Shown: positions 34,671 through 45,750, counted from the stretch's first letter. The stretch: DNA of 64,000 nucleotides from Corynebacterium amycolatum SK46 (GCF_000173655.1 NZ_ABZU01000008.1:50759-114758); one strand, 5' to 3'. Numbers and translations: made by a program. Notes: generated from the sequence alone by a model not told the origin.

Positions 34671-35660
34671 GTGAGCACATCATCAACGCGTCGGGCACGC
34701 GCTTTCATCATCCGGAAGCCCTTCCTTGCTGCACTGATTACTGCCGTTTCAGTTCTAACGGTGATGGCGCTGTTGCTTGCTACCCTGATGCTGATTCAAA
34801 ACCGGATGAGTCAGACACAGAACGTCGCCGACACATCGGCCACGCACCAAGAGACACTGCTCATCCTTGGTGTCGATAGTCAAGACTCATCCATGGTGGG
34901 ACACCGCTCAGATGTCATCATGCTCATGCGGATGCGTCACGATCCGGAGTGGATTGACATTGTCTCTGTACCGCGAGATTCCCTGGTAGATTTACCCGAC
35001 TGCGCTGGTTCTCACGCCACCGAGCACTCCGGCAAAAAGGACAAACTGAACTCCGCATTCGCCTACGGATCCGTCGCCGATGTCGATGACCGCGGATCAG
35101 CCCAAGCGGGCATGGACTGCGCAGCCATGGCGATTACCGAAGAAGCTGGGATTCCCATCGATGACACCATCGCCACCACCTTCAACGGTGTCGCCGGCAT
35201 CATCGATAGCCTCGGCGGCGCAGACCTCCCCGTCGATGAACACGGTCGCATCGTCCGCGACGGCGAAGGCGAGCAGCACTTTTCCGGCCAAGGTGTGGTC
35301 ACACAGCTTCGCGCTCGCAAGAGCGAAACAGGTGGCAGTGACCTCTCGCGCATCAACCACCAGCAGGAAATTCTGGGAGCGCTACTGGATTACTACCGCA
35401 GCGAAGGAATCATTGACAGCAGCGGCTCCGTGAACTCCATGAAGGAGTTCACTGCCCTCCTCACCGCCCTAACTAATGGAACGGCCACTACTGTCAGTCT
35501 GAATGATGTCCGCAGCCTGATGCAGCGCGCCGCGTCCACACCGGTGTCCACCGCGACACTACCAACAGGCCCTGCCGACGATGGTGTCAATGCGGTCTGG
35601 ACACAGCAGACTACACAGTTCTGGCAGGCCTACAAAAACGGCGAAGACCTGCCCAAATAA
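34671..35660 (+). CDS. LytR-CpsA-Psr (LCP) family glycopolymer transferase
   Basis: Protein of 329 residues. One N-terminal membrane anchor (about residues 17-43) precedes an extracytoplasmic LCP domain. Family markers are TLLILGVDSQ, HRSDVIMLMRM with the metal-binding Asp, IVSVPRDSLVDL with the Arg-Asp pair that binds the pyrophosphate lipid, and KLNSAFAYG. RARKSETGGSDLSRINHQQEIL comes later. LCP enzymes move a polyprenyl-linked glycan onto the cell wall (peptidoglycan or arabinogalactan). It diverges from the glycan operon, so it is the likely ligase attaching that polymer. It starts with GTG and has no clear ribosome-binding site. Confidence 0.9.
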   Translation: MSTSSTRRARAFIIRKPFLAALITAVSVLTVMALLLATLMLIQNRMSQTQNVADTSATHQETLLILGVDSQDSSMVGHRSDVIMLMRMRHDPEWIDIVSVPRDSLVDLPDCAGSHATEHSGKKDKLNSAFAYGSVADVDDRGSAQAGMDCAAMAITEEAGIPIDDTIATTFNGVAGIIDSLGGADLPVDEHGRIVRDGEGEQHFSGQGVVTQLRARKSETGGSDLSRINHQQEILGALLDYYRSEGIIDSSGSVNSMKEFTALLTALTNGTATTVSLNDVRSLMQRAASTPVSTATLPTGPADDGVNAVWTQQTTQFWQAYKNGEDLPK

Positions 35661-35821
35661 AAACGCTCCCACATGCACCCCTATTAAATGCGCAACCAAA
35701 CCGACTACTAAGCCCGGCAAGAATCACCGCATGTTCTGGCATCTCCGAAGGGCAAAGTGCTTCACGACGGCGTGGGCGGCGCCCAAGCCCCTGACCACGG
35801 TTTCAGCACTGCGGCGGTGAC

Positions 35822-36142
35822 CTAAACCAGGGTGACTGCAGTGCCCGATGCCGTGACCATGAGCATTCCGTTATCGGCACCCAGGACCTCGTAGTCAATG
35901 TCGACGCCTACCACGGCATCGGCGCCCATGGCCTCGGCACGCTGGTATAGCTCCGCCAGCGCAGTTTCCCGGGCCATGCCCAGCTCACGCTCGTAGGTTT
36001 CGGAGCGACCACCGACGAGGTTACGGAAACCTGCACCGAAGTCTTTGAACAGATTGACACCCGAGATTGCCTCTGCCGAGACAATCCGCAGGTACTGGGA
36101 AATTTGGCGCCCCTCGATGCTCTGGGTGGTAGTCAAAATCAT
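35822..36142 (-). CDS. YbjQ/UPF0145 family protein
   Basis: Protein of 106 residues. The N-terminus [35 protein letters not shown] and the blocks [32 protein letters not shown] are typical of the YbjQ family, sometimes called heavy-metal-binding domain proteins. These form pentamers, and their biological role is not established. It is a single gene downstream of and convergent with the LCP gene. It ends 161 bp from it, with no strong terminator visible. Confidence 0.9.
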   Translation of the reverse strand: MILTTTQSIEGRQISQYLRIVSAEAISGVNLFKDFGAGFRNLVGGRSETYERELGMARETALAELYQRAEAMGADAVVGVDIDYEVLGADNGMLMVTASGTAVTLV

Positions 36143-36196
36143 GGTGCCAATAATAACTGCAGGTGTGACGGCTCACACCTGCAAAGACACTGGAAT

Positions 36197-37738
36197 TTAC
36201 AACTTAATTGGAGCGTCGGTCGGCTCCACCGCGCGGGGAAGGTTGGACTCGCCCATCAGGTACTGGTCCACAGCCTCGGCGCAGGCGCGGCCTTCGGCGA
36301 TAGCCCACACAATCAAACTGGCACCGCGGCCATTGTCACCGGCCACGAACACCGGACCGTCGAAGTTCTGCTCGATGTCGCTGCGCACGGCGAGGTAGTC
36401 GTCGTCACGCATCATCACACCGCGATCGTTGAACTGAATACCCAGCTCATGCGGCAGGCCCCCGCGCTCCGGACCGGAGAAGCCCAGAGCAATGAGAACT
36501 AGGTCGGCATCGAGCTCGAAATCCGTGTCCTCCATGGGCACGCGCTTGCCGTCGATGACCTCAACTTCGTTGGCGGACAGGCCGGTGACGTGGCCGTCCT
36601 CGCCGTGGAAGGAGACGGTATTGACGTTGAACACGCGCTTGCCCAGAGTCTCGCCGGTGACACGGGCGTTCAGTCCCAGCGCCTCGGTGACCTCCGGTGG
36701 CTCGGAGCCGGTGATGGTGTACTCGCCCTCTTCGTGGGCAGTAGCTACGCGCCAGACCAGCGGGTACATCGGCCACGGAGTCGACGCCGCACGGGACTTG
36801 GGAGCACGCGGGCGAATATCGAACTGCGTGACGGACGCAGCGCCCTGACGCAGCGCGGTACCGAAGCAGTCGATACCGGTGTCGCCGCCGCCAATGACGA
36901 CGACCTTCTTGCCCTTGGCATCAATTGGCGGGGTGTCGAGCTCGCCTACGGCAACGCGGTTGGCGCCCGGCAAGTACTCCATAGCCTGGTGAATGCCCCC
37001 GAGGTCACGGCCATCGACGGGCAGGTCACGAGCCAGCGAGGCGCCGGTAGCTAGGACCACTGCATCGAAATCGGCCAGGTCAGCGGCTGTCGGTGAGATG
37101 TTGGTGCGGAACTCAGTGCCCTCGATTTCCATCTGCTCAAGGCGACGGTCGAGGAAACGCTGCTCCATCTTGTAGTCCGGTACACCGTAGCGCATCAGAC
37201 CACCAATCTTGTCGTCACGCTCGAAGACCGTGACATCATGCCCGGCGCGAGTGAGCTGCTGTGCTGCAGCAAGGCCCGCCGGCCCGGAGCCGATGACAGC
37301 GATGTGTTGGCCGGTGTCGAAAGTCGGCACAATCGGCTGCACCCAACCCTCATCGAAACCTCGCTCAACGATGGCCAGCTCAATATTTTTAATGGTCACC
37401 GCATCGTCGTTGATGCCGAGGACGCAGCCGCCTTCACAGGGAGCCGGGCACAGCCGGCCAGTCCACTCGGGAAAGTTGTTGGTGGCGTGCAGACGCTCGA
37501 AGGCCTCGTGCCAGCGGTTCTGACGAACCAGGTCATTCCACTCCGGAATGATGTTGCCCAGAGGGCAGGCCGAGTGACAAAACGGCACGCCGCAGTCCAT
37601 ACAGCGGGTCGCCTGCTGTTGCAGGTGCTCCTGACTAGCCTCCTCATAGACCTCTTTCCAGTCCATCAGACGCAGCGGAACCGGGCGATGAGCAGGCTCT
37701 TCGCGTTGGAACTTCATGAAACCCTTCGGATCAGCCAT
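36197..37738 (-). CDS. gltD: Glutamate synthase small (beta) subunit
   Basis: Flavoprotein of 513 residues that passes electrons from NADPH to GltB. The N-terminal iron-sulphur Cys sets are [17 protein letters not shown] and [13 protein letters not shown]. The FAD site is [20 protein letters not shown], and the NADPH site is [20 protein letters not shown]. Its start overlaps the gltB stop by 8 bp, so the two are co-translated. Together they make glutamate from glutamine and 2-oxoglutarate. Confidence 0.96.
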   Translation of the reverse strand: MADPKGFMKFQREEPAHRPVPLRLMDWKEVYEEASQEHLQQQATRCMDCGVPFCHSACPLGNIIPEWNDLVRQNRWHEAFERLHATNNFPEWTGRLCPAPCEGGCVLGINDDAVTIKNIELAIVERGFDEGWVQPIVPTFDTGQHIAVIGSGPAGLAAAQQLTRAGHDVTVFERDDKIGGLMRYGVPDYKMEQRFLDRRLEQMEIEGTEFRTNISPTAADLADFDAVVLATGASLARDLPVDGRDLGGIHQAMEYLPGANRVAVGELDTPPIDAKGKKVVVIGGGDTGIDCFGTALRQGAASVTQFDIRPRAPKSRAASTPWPMYPLVWRVATAHEEGEYTITGSEPPEVTEALGLNARVTGETLGKRVFNVNTVSFHGEDGHVTGLSANEVEVIDGKRVPMEDTDFELDADLVLIALGFSGPERGGLPHELGIQFNDRGVMMRDDDYLAVRSDIEQNFDGPVFVAGDNGRGASLIVWAIAEGRACAEAVDQYLMGESNLPRAVEPTDAPIKL

Positions 37739-40700
37739 TGCTTACTGCCTCCATGATTGCCTCGTTGATGTCAGCGTCGTTGTCCTTTGCCTTCGCGACT
37801 ACGTCGAGAATTCGGGCGTAATCACGCGGCATAATTTTGATGAACTGTGCAGCCGGGAACCGAGTCTTAGAACCTGTGAGCTTGCGGTGCTTCGACAGCG
37901 TTGCCTCCAGCCAGCTGATGTCCTCATCGTCGAGCGGCACGATGTCGACCAACTCGGTGTTGATGTTCGCCCGCGTCGCCTCGTTATCCAGCAGGTAGGC
38001 GATACCGCCACTCATACCGGCGCCGAAGTTGTGACCGACCGGGCCCGCCACTACGACGCGGCCACCGGTCATGTACTCGCAACCGTGGTTACCGATGCCC
38101 TCGACTACGGCCGTGGCACCGGAGTTACGCACGCAGAAGCGCTCGCCGACGGTGCCGCGGACGAAGATTTCACCGCTAGTGGCACCAAAACCAATGACGT
38201 TGCCGGCAATCGTGTCGGTAGCCACATCCGCGGTTGGCGGGGCCGAACGTGAAGGTCGGACCACAATCTTGCCGCCGCATAGGCCCTTGCCGACGAAGTC
38301 GTTGGCATCGCCCTCCAGCTTGATAGTCACACCGGCCGGCAGGAACGCGCCGAGCGAGTTACCGGCGGAACCGAGCAGGTTGACGACGATGGAGTCGTCG
38401 GCAAGCCCCTGCTTACCTGCGACCTTGGTGACTTCGTACCCGAGGCGCGTGCCCACGGAACGGTTCACATTGCTGATGGCGTGGTGCAGCGATACCGGTG
38501 TCGGCGCCAACCCATTCGCGCGCGCCGTGCGCAGCGCCGGCTGCGCTTCGTCGATGAGGCGCTCGTCCAACGCGCCCTCGAGGCCGTGGTCCTGCGCCTT
38601 CGTGCAGTAGGAATCCTGGTCCGCAAAGAAGGGGCTCTCGGCAACGTGCAGGATTCGCTCCAGGTCAAGCTTTGCGACGCGCGGAAGGTTGCCCAGATTC
38701 TTGCGCGGACGCAGGCACTCGGCATGTCCGACCGCTTCATCGATGGTGCGGAAACCCAGCTCAGCGAGGTATTCACGGACCTGCTGGGCGATGAAGGTGA
38801 AGAAGTTGACCACGTGCTCGGCACGGCCGGTGAACTTGCTCCGCAACGTCGGATTCTGGGTGGCAATACCGACTGGGCAGGTGTCCAGGTGGCAGACGCG
38901 CATCATGACGCACCCCTCAACCACCAGCGGAGCGGTGGCAAAACCAAACTCCTCAGCGCCCAACAGCATCGCGACCACGACATCGCGACCGGTCTTGAGC
39001 TGGCCATCGCACTGCACGCGGATGCGGTCGCGCAACCCGTTGAGCATCAGGGTCTGCTGGGTTTCAGCGAGCCCCAGCTCCCACGGACCGCCAGCGTGCT
39101 TGAGGCTGGTCAGCGGCGAAGCACCAGTGCCGCCATCGTGGCCGGAGATCAGCACAACGTCGGCATGCGCCTTCGACACACCAGCGGCGACAGTACCCAC
39201 ACCCTGCTCGGAGACGAGCTTCACGTGAATGCGGGCGCGCGGATTGGCGTTCTTGAGGTCGTAAATGAGCTGCGCCAAATCCTCAATCGAGTAGATGTCG
39301 TGATGCGGTGGTGGCGAGATCAGACCCACGCCCGGGGTGGTGATGCGCACTTCCGCAATCCACGGGTAGACCTTGTTCGGTGGCAACTGGCCACCTTCGC
39401 CGGGCTTTGCACCCTGGGCCATCTTGATCTGGATGTCGGTGCAGTTGGACAGGTAGTGGCTAGTCACACCGAAGCGGCCCGATGCTACCTGCTTGATGGC
39501 AGAGCGTTTCCAATCGCCGTTGGCCTCCATTTCGAAACGGTCTGGATCTTCGCCGCCCTCGCCGGAATTGGACATTGCACCCAGGCGATTCATAGCGATG
39601 GCCAGCGTCTCATGTGCCTCCGCAGAGATGGAGCCGTAGCTCATCGCGCCGGTGGAGAAACGCTTGACGATGCTGGAAACCGGTTCGACCTCATCAATGT
39701 CGATTGGCTCGCGGTCCGAGGCGAACTCGAGCATGCCGCGCAGAGTTGCCAGCTGCTTGGTCTGCTCATCGACCTTGTTGGTGTAGTCGCGGAAGACCGC
39801 GTACTGACCAGTGCGGGTCGCATGCTGCAGCGTGTAGATGGTCTCCGGGTTGAATAGGTGGTACTCGCCTTCGCGACGCCACTTGTACTCGCCGCCGAGA
39901 TCCAGCTCGCGGTGTGCTTGCTCTTCCGGACGCGGCAGGAATGCGCTGCGGTGACGAGCTGCAACGTCTTCTGCGACCTCGTCGAGACCAATACCCTCCA
40001 GCGGAGAAACAGCGCCGGTGAAGTACTCGTCCAGGAACTCCTGCGACAGACCGACGGTGTCGGCCAGCTGTGCGCCACGGTAGGACTGCAGTGAGGCGAT
40101 ACCCATCTTGGACATGACCTTCAGCACGCCCTTGGAGGCGGCCTTACAGTAGTTCGAGCAGGCCTGATCCAGCGTCAGGTCACCGAGCTGGTCCTTCATG
40201 CGCAGCTCATCGATGGTTTCGAAAGCCATGTATGGGTTAATGGCATCGGCACCAAAGCCCAGCAGCATGGCCATGTGGTGCACCTCGCGGGCGTCGCCAG
40301 CCTCAATGATGAGGCTGGCACGCGTGCGAGTACGTTCTTCCACCAGGTGGTGGTGGACCGCGGAGGTCAGCAGCAGCGACGGGATCGGCGCAAAGCGCTC
40401 GTTGGACTCACGATCAGACAGCACGATCAGTCGGGCACCGCGATCAATGGCCTCGGAGACCTCACGGCGGACACGGCGGATAGCGTTGCGCAGGCCGCGG
40501 CCACCGCGGGCGACCGGGTACAGGCCAGAGATGACCTCGGCGCGGAACTCGGAGTACTCCTCGTTTTTGCCCGCCTGGCACAGGGTGACAAAGTCGTGGT
40601 TGTCCAGGATTGGATGCTCAAGCCGGATGCGACGGGCGGCATCGGCAGTGGGCTCCAGGATGTTGGTCTCTGCGCCCAGCAACGTATTCATGCTGGTGAT

Positions 40701-42371
40701 GGACTTTTCGCGCAGCGAGTCCAGCGGCGGATTGGTCACCTGTGCGAACCGCTGAGAGAAGAAGTCGAACAGCATGCGAGGGCGGTTGGACAGCGCCGCG
40801 ATCGGCGTATCTGACCCCATCGAACCCAGGCCCTCCGCGCCGGTGAGTGCCATCGGACGGATGATTAGGTCAACGTCTTCTTCGGTGATGCCGAAGACGC
40901 GCTGACGCAATACTGCGCGGGCGTGCGGCATGTACTGGTAGCGCTCTCGCGGCAGGTCGGTGATGTCGACTAGGCCCTCTTTGATCCATTCCTCGTAGGG
41001 ACCAGTGGCGGCCAGCGTGGACTTAATCTCTTTGTCCTCAATAATGCGACCGGCTTTCATGTCCACCAGGAACATACGCCCCGGCTGCACGCGCGTGCGC
41101 TGCACAATCTGCTCCGGCGGGATATCTAAGACACCAGCTTCAGAGGCCATCACCACCAGGCCCTCGTCGGTCACCCAGATGCGCCCCGGGCGCAGACCAT
41201 TGCGATCCAGGGTGGCACCGATTACCTGACCGTCGGTAAAGCAGATGGCGGCGGGGCCGTCCCACGGCTCCATCAGGCAGGCATGGTACTCGTAGAACGC
41301 GCGAACCTGCGGGCTGAGGTTGTCGTCGTGCTCCCAGGCCTGCGGAACCATCATCATGACCGCATGCGGAAGACTACGACCACCGAGATGCAGTAGCTCC
41401 AGGGCTTCGTCGAAACGCGCAGTGTCAGAACCGTTGGGGTCACACACCGGCAGTGCGCGGTCGATATTGCCCAGCTTGCCAGAGCGAATCAGCGACTCGC
41501 GGGCGCGCATCCAGTTCTCGTTACCGCGCACGGTGTTGATTTCACCATTGTGAGCGACGTAGCGGTACGGGTGTGCCAGTGGCCAGGACGGGAAAGTGTT
41601 CGTGGAAAAGCGCGAGTGCACGATGGCGAGCGCGGAAGTGACTTCCTTCTGCTGCAGGTCAAGGTAGAAATCCTTCAGCTGCGGTGTAGTCAGCATGCCC
41701 TTGTAGACAATCGTGCGACTGGACAGCGACGGGAAGTACACGGTGTCACCACCAGAGCCCTCGCCGGCGCCCTGTTCACCCAGCTCGCGCTCGCAGCGCT
41801 TACGCAGGAAGAACATTTTGCGGTCGAGATCAATATCGCTGAGCTGACGCCCCTCGTAGTTCTTCGCGGTAACGAAGAGCTGACGCAGCACTGGCATAGC
41901 CTGGCGGGCCATCTGGCCAAGCCCGTCAGCGTTAATCGGCACATCGCGCCATGCCAAAATCTCGATGCCCTCTTCGGCGCAGATGTCTTCAATAGCTCGG
42001 ATGGCATCGAGGGTGGCCATGCGCGACTGCGGCAGGAACGCAATACCGGTGGCGTAGGTGCCAGCCGGCGGCAAAATAATGCCTTCTTTACTCAGCTCAG
42101 CGCGGTAGTAGGCATCCGGCACCTGAATGAGAATGCCGGCACCGTCGCCAGTGGTCTTCTCGGCACCAGCGGCCCCGCGGTGGTCGAGGTTGACCAGTGC
42201 CTGAATGCCCTTTTCCACAATGTCATGGGTCTGGCGACCGTAAATGTCGGCGACAAAGGCCACGCCACACGCATCGTGTTCGTTCGACGGGTGGTAGAGA
42301 CCTTCCCTCTGAGGACCACGAGGCAATGTGGTCGCTGTTTCGGTCAGAGTCATGGCTGTCTTAGCTGTCAT
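37731..42371 (-). CDS. gltB: Glutamate synthase large (alpha) subunit
   Basis: Enzyme of 1546 residues. After a propeptide the glutaminase nucleophile is Cys35 in [14 protein letters not shown]. The central domain and the FMN-binding synthase domain ([29 protein letters not shown]) follow, then the 3Fe-4S Cys set [19 protein letters not shown] and the C-terminal beta-helix. ATG 42371, with AGGGGA about 9 nt upstream, is preferred to ATG 42404. A 14-bp palindrome lies about 90 bp upstream. In corynebacteria gltBD is normally nitrogen-controlled. I do not find a clear AmtR site here. Confidence 0.96.
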   Translation of the reverse strand: MTAKTAMTLTETATTLPRGPQREGLYHPSNEHDACGVAFVADIYGRQTHDIVEKGIQALVNLDHRGAAGAEKTTGDGAGILIQVPDAYYRAELSKEGIILPPAGTYATGIAFLPQSRMATLDAIRAIEDICAEEGIEILAWRDVPINADGLGQMARQAMPVLRQLFVTAKNYEGRQLSDIDLDRKMFFLRKRCERELGEQGAGEGSGGDTVYFPSLSSRTIVYKGMLTTPQLKDFYLDLQQKEVTSALAIVHSRFSTNTFPSWPLAHPYRYVAHNGEINTVRGNENWMRARESLIRSGKLGNIDRALPVCDPNGSDTARFDEALELLHLGGRSLPHAVMMMVPQAWEHDDNLSPQVRAFYEYHACLMEPWDGPAAICFTDGQVIGATLDRNGLRPGRIWVTDEGLVVMASEAGVLDIPPEQIVQRTRVQPGRMFLVDMKAGRIIEDKEIKSTLAATGPYEEWIKEGLVDITDLPRERYQYMPHARAVLRQRVFGITEEDVDLIIRPMALTGAEGLGSMGSDTPIAALSNRPRMLFDFFSQRFAQVTNPPLDSLREKSITSMNTLLGAETNILEPTADAARRIRLEHPILDNHDFVTLCQAGKNEEYSEFRAEVISGLYPVARGGRGLRNAIRRVRREVSEAIDRGARLIVLSDRESNERFAPIPSLLLTSAVHHHLVEERTRTRASLIIEAGDAREVHHMAMLLGFGADAINPYMAFETIDELRMKDQLGDLTLDQACSNYCKAASKGVLKVMSKMGIASLQSYRGAQLADTVGLSQEFLDEYFTGAVSPLEGIGLDEVAEDVAARHRSAFLPRPEEQAHRELDLGGEYKWRREGEYHLFNPETIYTLQHATRTGQYAVFRDYTNKVDEQTKQLATLRGMLEFASDREPIDIDEVEPVSSIVKRFSTGAMSYGSISAEAHETLAIAMNRLGAMSNSGEGGEDPDRFEMEANGDWKRSAIKQVASGRFGVTSHYLSNCTDIQIKMAQGAKPGEGGQLPPNKVYPWIAEVRITTPGVGLISPPPHHDIYSIEDLAQLIYDLKNANPRARIHVKLVSEQGVGTVAAGVSKAHADVVLISGHDGGTGASPLTSLKHAGGPWELGLAETQQTLMLNGLRDRIRVQCDGQLKTGRDVVVAMLLGAEEFGFATAPLVVEGCVMMRVCHLDTCPVGIATQNPTLRSKFTGRAEHVVNFFTFIAQQVREYLAELGFRTIDEAVGHAECLRPRKNLGNLPRVAKLDLERILHVAESPFFADQDSYCTKAQDHGLEGALDERLIDEAQPALRTARANGLAPTPVSLHHAISNVNRSVGTRLGYEVTKVAGKQGLADDSIVVNLLGSAGNSLGAFLPAGVTIKLEGDANDFVGKGLCGGKIVVRPSRSAPPTADVATDTIAGNVIGFGATSGEIFVRGTVGERFCVRNSGATAVVEGIGNHGCEYMTGGRVVVAGPVGHNFGAGMSGGIAYLLDNEATRANINTELVDIVPLDDEDISWLEATLSKHRKLTGSKTRFPAAQFIKIMPRDYARILDVVAKAKDNDADINEAIMEAVSNG

Positions 42372-42462
42372 GGCTGTTTTCCCCTTGTAGGTGCAATGTG
42401 CCAATTGGGGGACACGGGTTATCTATATTTCCAACTGTTTTAACAATGTACTTTCATCTAAG

Positions 42463-42476
42463 CGTATTGCAATACG
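42463..42476. promoter_or_regulatory. Perfect 14-bp palindrome upstream of gltB
   Basis: CGTATTGCAATACG is a perfect palindrome about 92 bp upstream of the gltB ATG. It lies in an AT-rich divergent region shared with the HNH nuclease gene. It is a candidate operator. It does not match the AmtR consensus I recall, so the binding protein is unknown. Confidence 0.5.
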
Positions 42477-42665
42477 TATTTAGGGAATTAACTGTATTTG
42501 CCCACCCCCGAAGGAGCTAGACCAGCCTGCCAGCCCAAATAAAACCGGGCTTTTACTACCCGTTTTAATCTCATAACCCCCTAATCGAGCTACCACCCCC
42601 ACTATCCACGCACAGTTGTTCGATTCTTCGACAAACCTCCCCACATCCAATCCGCTCCTACCGCT

Positions 42666-43499
42666 ATGGTTAGCTCCATGCTCGCCAACCGTCGTTTCCG
42701 CTCGCCATTACAGGGCCTCGCCCTCCTTATCGGCGCAGTGACAATCCTCAGCGGCTGCACGGCTCCCACAACCCCCACCCCAGAGAGCCAGTCGTACAGC
42801 CCGGCCCCGGCACCCGCATTCACGCCCGAGCCAGCGGAACCCGCGCCCGAGATTCCTGAAGCGCCCCACGCACCCGGCACATCGCCTATCGACGGCATCC
42901 GTAGCGCCCTCAACCAGCTGGAGATAAAAGGGCGCGCACCAAAAACCGGCTATGCGCGCGACGAATTCGGGCAACGTTGGAGCGATGACATCTCTGCTGA
43001 GTTTGGCCACAACGGATGTGACACGCGGAACGATATTTTGAATCGTGACCTTATTAATAAGGAGTACAAACCAAATACTCGCGATTGCGTCGTACTTTCG
43101 GGGCAATTACTGGATCCCTACACCGGCACGATGATTGAGTTCCAGCGCGGCCGCGACACCTCTTCCGCCGTGCAAATCGACCATGTCGTAGCCTTGAGCG
43201 ACGCCTGGCAAAAGGGGGCACAGCAGCTCCCACCCGAGGTTCGGCAGGACTTTGCCAATGACCCCCTCAACCTCTTGGCCGTCGACGGTCCCGCTAATCA
43301 GCAAAAGCGAGATAGCGATGCCGCATCCTGGGTACCCGCCAACAAACCATTTCGCTGCCAGTATGTCGCTCGCCAGGTGGCGGTAAAACAGAAATACAAC
43401 CTATGGGTCACGCAGGCGGAGTACGATGCCATCGACCGTTGGCTCTCCACCTGCGCGCCAGAGGACGAACCCGCGGTTGCCGCCCTAACCCTGAATTAG
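42666..43499 (+). CDS. Secreted HNH endonuclease lipoprotein (GmrSD/DUF1524-like)
   Basis: Protein of 277 residues. A signal peptide ends in a lipobox-like LSGC, followed by a Pro/Glu-rich linker (about residues 37-75). The nuclease domain has GYARDEFGQRWSDDI and CDTRNDILNRDL. The active-site block is VQIDHVVALSDAWQKGA (His-Asp of the HNH motif), and NDPLNLLAVDGPANQQKRD then DAASWVPA follow. This family is common in actinobacteria as secreted nucleases and may help degrade external DNA. The in-frame ATG at 42678 lies 7 nt after TATGGT and would fit a leaderless transcript, so the start is uncertain. Confidence 0.88.
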   Translation: MVSSMLANRRFRSPLQGLALLIGAVTILSGCTAPTTPTPESQSYSPAPAPAFTPEPAEPAPEIPEAPHAPGTSPIDGIRSALNQLEIKGRAPKTGYARDEFGQRWSDDISAEFGHNGCDTRNDILNRDLINKEYKPNTRDCVVLSGQLLDPYTGTMIEFQRGRDTSSAVQIDHVVALSDAWQKGAQQLPPEVRQDFANDPLNLLAVDGPANQQKRDSDAASWVPANKPFRCQYVARQVAVKQKYNLWVTQAEYDAIDRWLSTCAPEDEPAVAALTLN

Positions 43500-44038
43500 G
43501 GCAGCCGTTTCCGGCGCACACCAGCACCACGCACCTAGGCTCAAGCCGGCGAATATGTCATCTATTTAGCTACGCATTCGTAACCCCCGCCCCTCCTAGT
43601 CGCGAACGTTTCTGTTTTCTGAAGATTCCTAGCCCCCTAATTTCTGGGGGCGACCGTCATTCACTCACGGCACATTCCCCTCAAACAAACCAGCCGAAAA
43701 CCCCTGGGTTCATAGAGTTATGTAGGTCAATACCAGAATTGATATCGTTACCACAGTGTTATCATTTCGTTACGTTTGCCGCTTTCCATCGGTTTATAAC
43801 CGTTTGATAACACTGTATCCTCGAGTCCGTTCGCGAAAAGGTATCCGTCGTAAAGCACTGCGCACACTACTTGCGCATCTTTCACATTTCTTCGCCGAAA
43901 CTACTTTTTGACGCGGCACAGGTTTGTTAAAGTCTGGTTGTTACAAAATCGCACTATCGTGGCTGATGATGTCAATGTGACTGGAGAGTCGCTTGGCGCT
44001 ATTAGTCGCTTGTCCATCACCTTGGAGGATTCTCACCC
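43500..44038. other. 539-bp intergenic region with a long inverted repeat
   Basis: No convincing gene is visible. The region becomes AT-rich from about 43700. It holds the perfect 12-bp inverted repeat at 43753-43764/43805-43816 and the shorter palindrome CGGTTTATAACCG at 43790-43802. A repeated TCGTTAC occurs at 43745 and 43767. It is probably the control region of the acyl-CoA ligase gene that starts at 44039. Confidence 0.55.
43753..43816. promoter_or_regulatory. Perfect 12-bp inverted repeat with 40-bp spacer upstream of an acyl-CoA ligase
   Basis: ACAGTGTTATCA (43753-43764) and its exact complement TGATAACACTGT (43805-43816) flank 40 bp. The spacer contains CGGTTTATAACCG (43790-43802), itself a palindrome with a 3-bp centre. 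The spacing is about five helical turns between half-site centres. That fits two regulator dimers or a looping operator better than a hairpin terminator. Confidence 0.45.
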
Positions 44039-45736
44039 ATGGCAGCTGAAATGAAGGCTCCGCAAGTACCACTTGGGCTACAAATCAAGGCTCTTGCCCA
44101 GTCGATTCCGCCGCTCCTGCGTACCGGCGCCCTGTACATGACCCCGAAGACAGCGCCGAAGATCCTCGATTACCTGCGTCGCCTGAAGTTCTCCGTCGCC
44201 AGCCTGATTTCCATGGGGGCGCTGCGCTACCCGGATCGCCTCGCCCTTGTCGATGATGACGGCGAGCTGACCTATTCTCAGCTGCTGGACAACGCTCACG
44301 CCCTGGCTCGTGCTTTGATGGACCGTGGCATGACCCAGAAGTCCAGCTTCGGCGTTATCGCACGTAACGGTCGCGGCATTATTCTGCCGATGGCTATCAA
44401 GGGATTCATCGGCTCCGAAATTATGCTGATGAACATCGGCTCCGGCCCGACCCAGATCCGCGGTGTCGTTGACCAGAATAAGGCCAAGTTCCTGTTCGTC
44501 GATGACGAGTTCCTAGGCAACCTGCCGGAGGACCTCGACGATGTCACCGTCGTTATTACCTCCGTGACCAAGCCGGAGACCCGCAAGAACGCGGGCAAGA
44601 ACTTCCTGCTCATGGAAGATCTCATTGAAGAAGGTCGTACCTCGAACGCTAAGTTCGACCCGAAGCCGGAGCAGGGACGCATCATCATCATGTCCTCCGG
44701 CACCACCGGCATTCCGAAGGGTGTCCTGCGCAATGAGCCCAAGACACCGGCAACTGTGGGTGCAATCGCCGAGCGTATTCCGTGGCGCCGCAACATGGTC
44801 ATTCACCAGTCCGCATCCATGTTCCACGCCTGGGGCTGGGCAAATGTGCTGATTGGCATGGCTACCGGCTCCACCATTGTCACCATGCGTGTCTTCGACC
44901 CGAAGAAGGCTGTTGACCAGTGTGAACAGTACGGCTGTAACGGCATGATTTCCGCGGCCTTCTTCCTGCGCCAGATCAAGGATGTTCTGGATGAGGAGCC
45001 GAACCGCAAGATTGGCCCGTTCCGCTTCATCGTCTCCTCTGGTAACGCCATCCCGGGCTGGCTCGTCTCCGCGCTGACTCACCGCTTCGGTCCGGTTATC
45101 TGTAACTTCTACGGCTCCACCGAGGCCGGCCTGTGCTCCATCGCATCCGGCGCGGACCTCGCAGCTCGCCCGGACTCCGCAGGTCGCCCGGCAATTGGCG
45201 CCAAGGTTCGCATCCTGGGTGACGACGGCAAGGAAGTCGAGCCGGGGGAGGTTGGCATGATCCACACCGCTCAGGAGCTCTCCTTCATCGGTTACCTGAA
45301 CAAGAAGGACAAGTTCACCACCGTCGATGGCCTGTTCCAGATCGGTGACCTCGGCCGTATCGACCAGGACGGCTACCTGTACATCTGTGGTCGCTCCGAC
45401 GACATGGTGATCAAGGGCGGCGAGAACGTCTTCCCACGCGAGGTCGAAGAAATTCTCGGCCCGGTGCCGGGTATCGCCGACGTCTTCTGCCACGGCAGCA
45501 ACGAAAACGACGAGATTTTCGCCGACCTGTTCCTCTACGTTGTCCGCGAGGACAACGAGGCCGGCAAGAACCTCACCGAGGACATGCTGCGCGAGTACGT
45601 CCGCGAAACTCTGGCCGAGCACTCCACTCCGGACCGCGTCTTCTTCGTCGACTCCCTGCCGCGCAACGCCATCGGCAAGGTTGTTCCGCGCGAGGTCAAG
45701 GCAATGCACGAGCGCCTGAACCTGGACGCTCAGTAA
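44039..45736 (+). CDS. Long-chain fatty-acid-CoA ligase (acyl-AMP synthetase, FadD-like)
   Basis: Enzyme of 565 residues that activates a fatty acid as acyl-AMP and then acyl-CoA (or passes it to another acceptor). Adenylation motifs are IIMSSGTTGIPKGVLR (P-loop, about residue 217), FYGSTEAGLCS, FQIGDLGRIDQDGYLYICGRSDD and the C-terminal catalytic Lys in RNAIGKVVP. A clear TTGGAGGA precedes the ATG. The two SDRs and the 2,4-dienoyl-CoA reductase downstream suggest a lipid-metabolism neighbourhood, but its exact substrate is unknown. Confidence 0.93.
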   Translation: MAAEMKAPQVPLGLQIKALAQSIPPLLRTGALYMTPKTAPKILDYLRRLKFSVASLISMGALRYPDRLALVDDDGELTYSQLLDNAHALARALMDRGMTQKSSFGVIARNGRGIILPMAIKGFIGSEIMLMNIGSGPTQIRGVVDQNKAKFLFVDDEFLGNLPEDLDDVTVVITSVTKPETRKNAGKNFLLMEDLIEEGRTSNAKFDPKPEQGRIIIMSSGTTGIPKGVLRNEPKTPATVGAIAERIPWRRNMVIHQSASMFHAWGWANVLIGMATGSTIVTMRVFDPKKAVDQCEQYGCNGMISAAFFLRQIKDVLDEEPNRKIGPFRFIVSSGNAIPGWLVSALTHRFGPVICNFYGSTEAGLCSIASGADLAARPDSAGRPAIGAKVRILGDDGKEVEPGEVGMIHTAQELSFIGYLNKKDKFTTVDGLFQIGDLGRIDQDGYLYICGRSDDMVIKGGENVFPREVEEILGPVPGIADVFCHGSNENDEIFADLFLYVVREDNEAGKNLTEDMLREYVRETLAEHSTPDRVFFVDSLPRNAIGKVVPREVKAMHERLNLDAQ

Positions 45737-45750
45737 AAAGCGTGTACACG

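Noticed and set aside
39217..39232. TTCACGTGAA core within gltB as a second parS site
   Set aside because: Only 11 of 16 bases match the consensus, the outer positions fail, and the segment encodes conserved GltB sequence.
42405..42450. AmtR nitrogen-control site upstream of gltB
   Set aside because: ATCTATATTTCC resembles part of the consensus, but the required spaced second half is missing.
43403..43807. 134-codon frame running from the HNH gene into the intergenic region
   Set aside because: It overlaps the HNH nuclease in another frame, has no ribosome-binding site and no family features.
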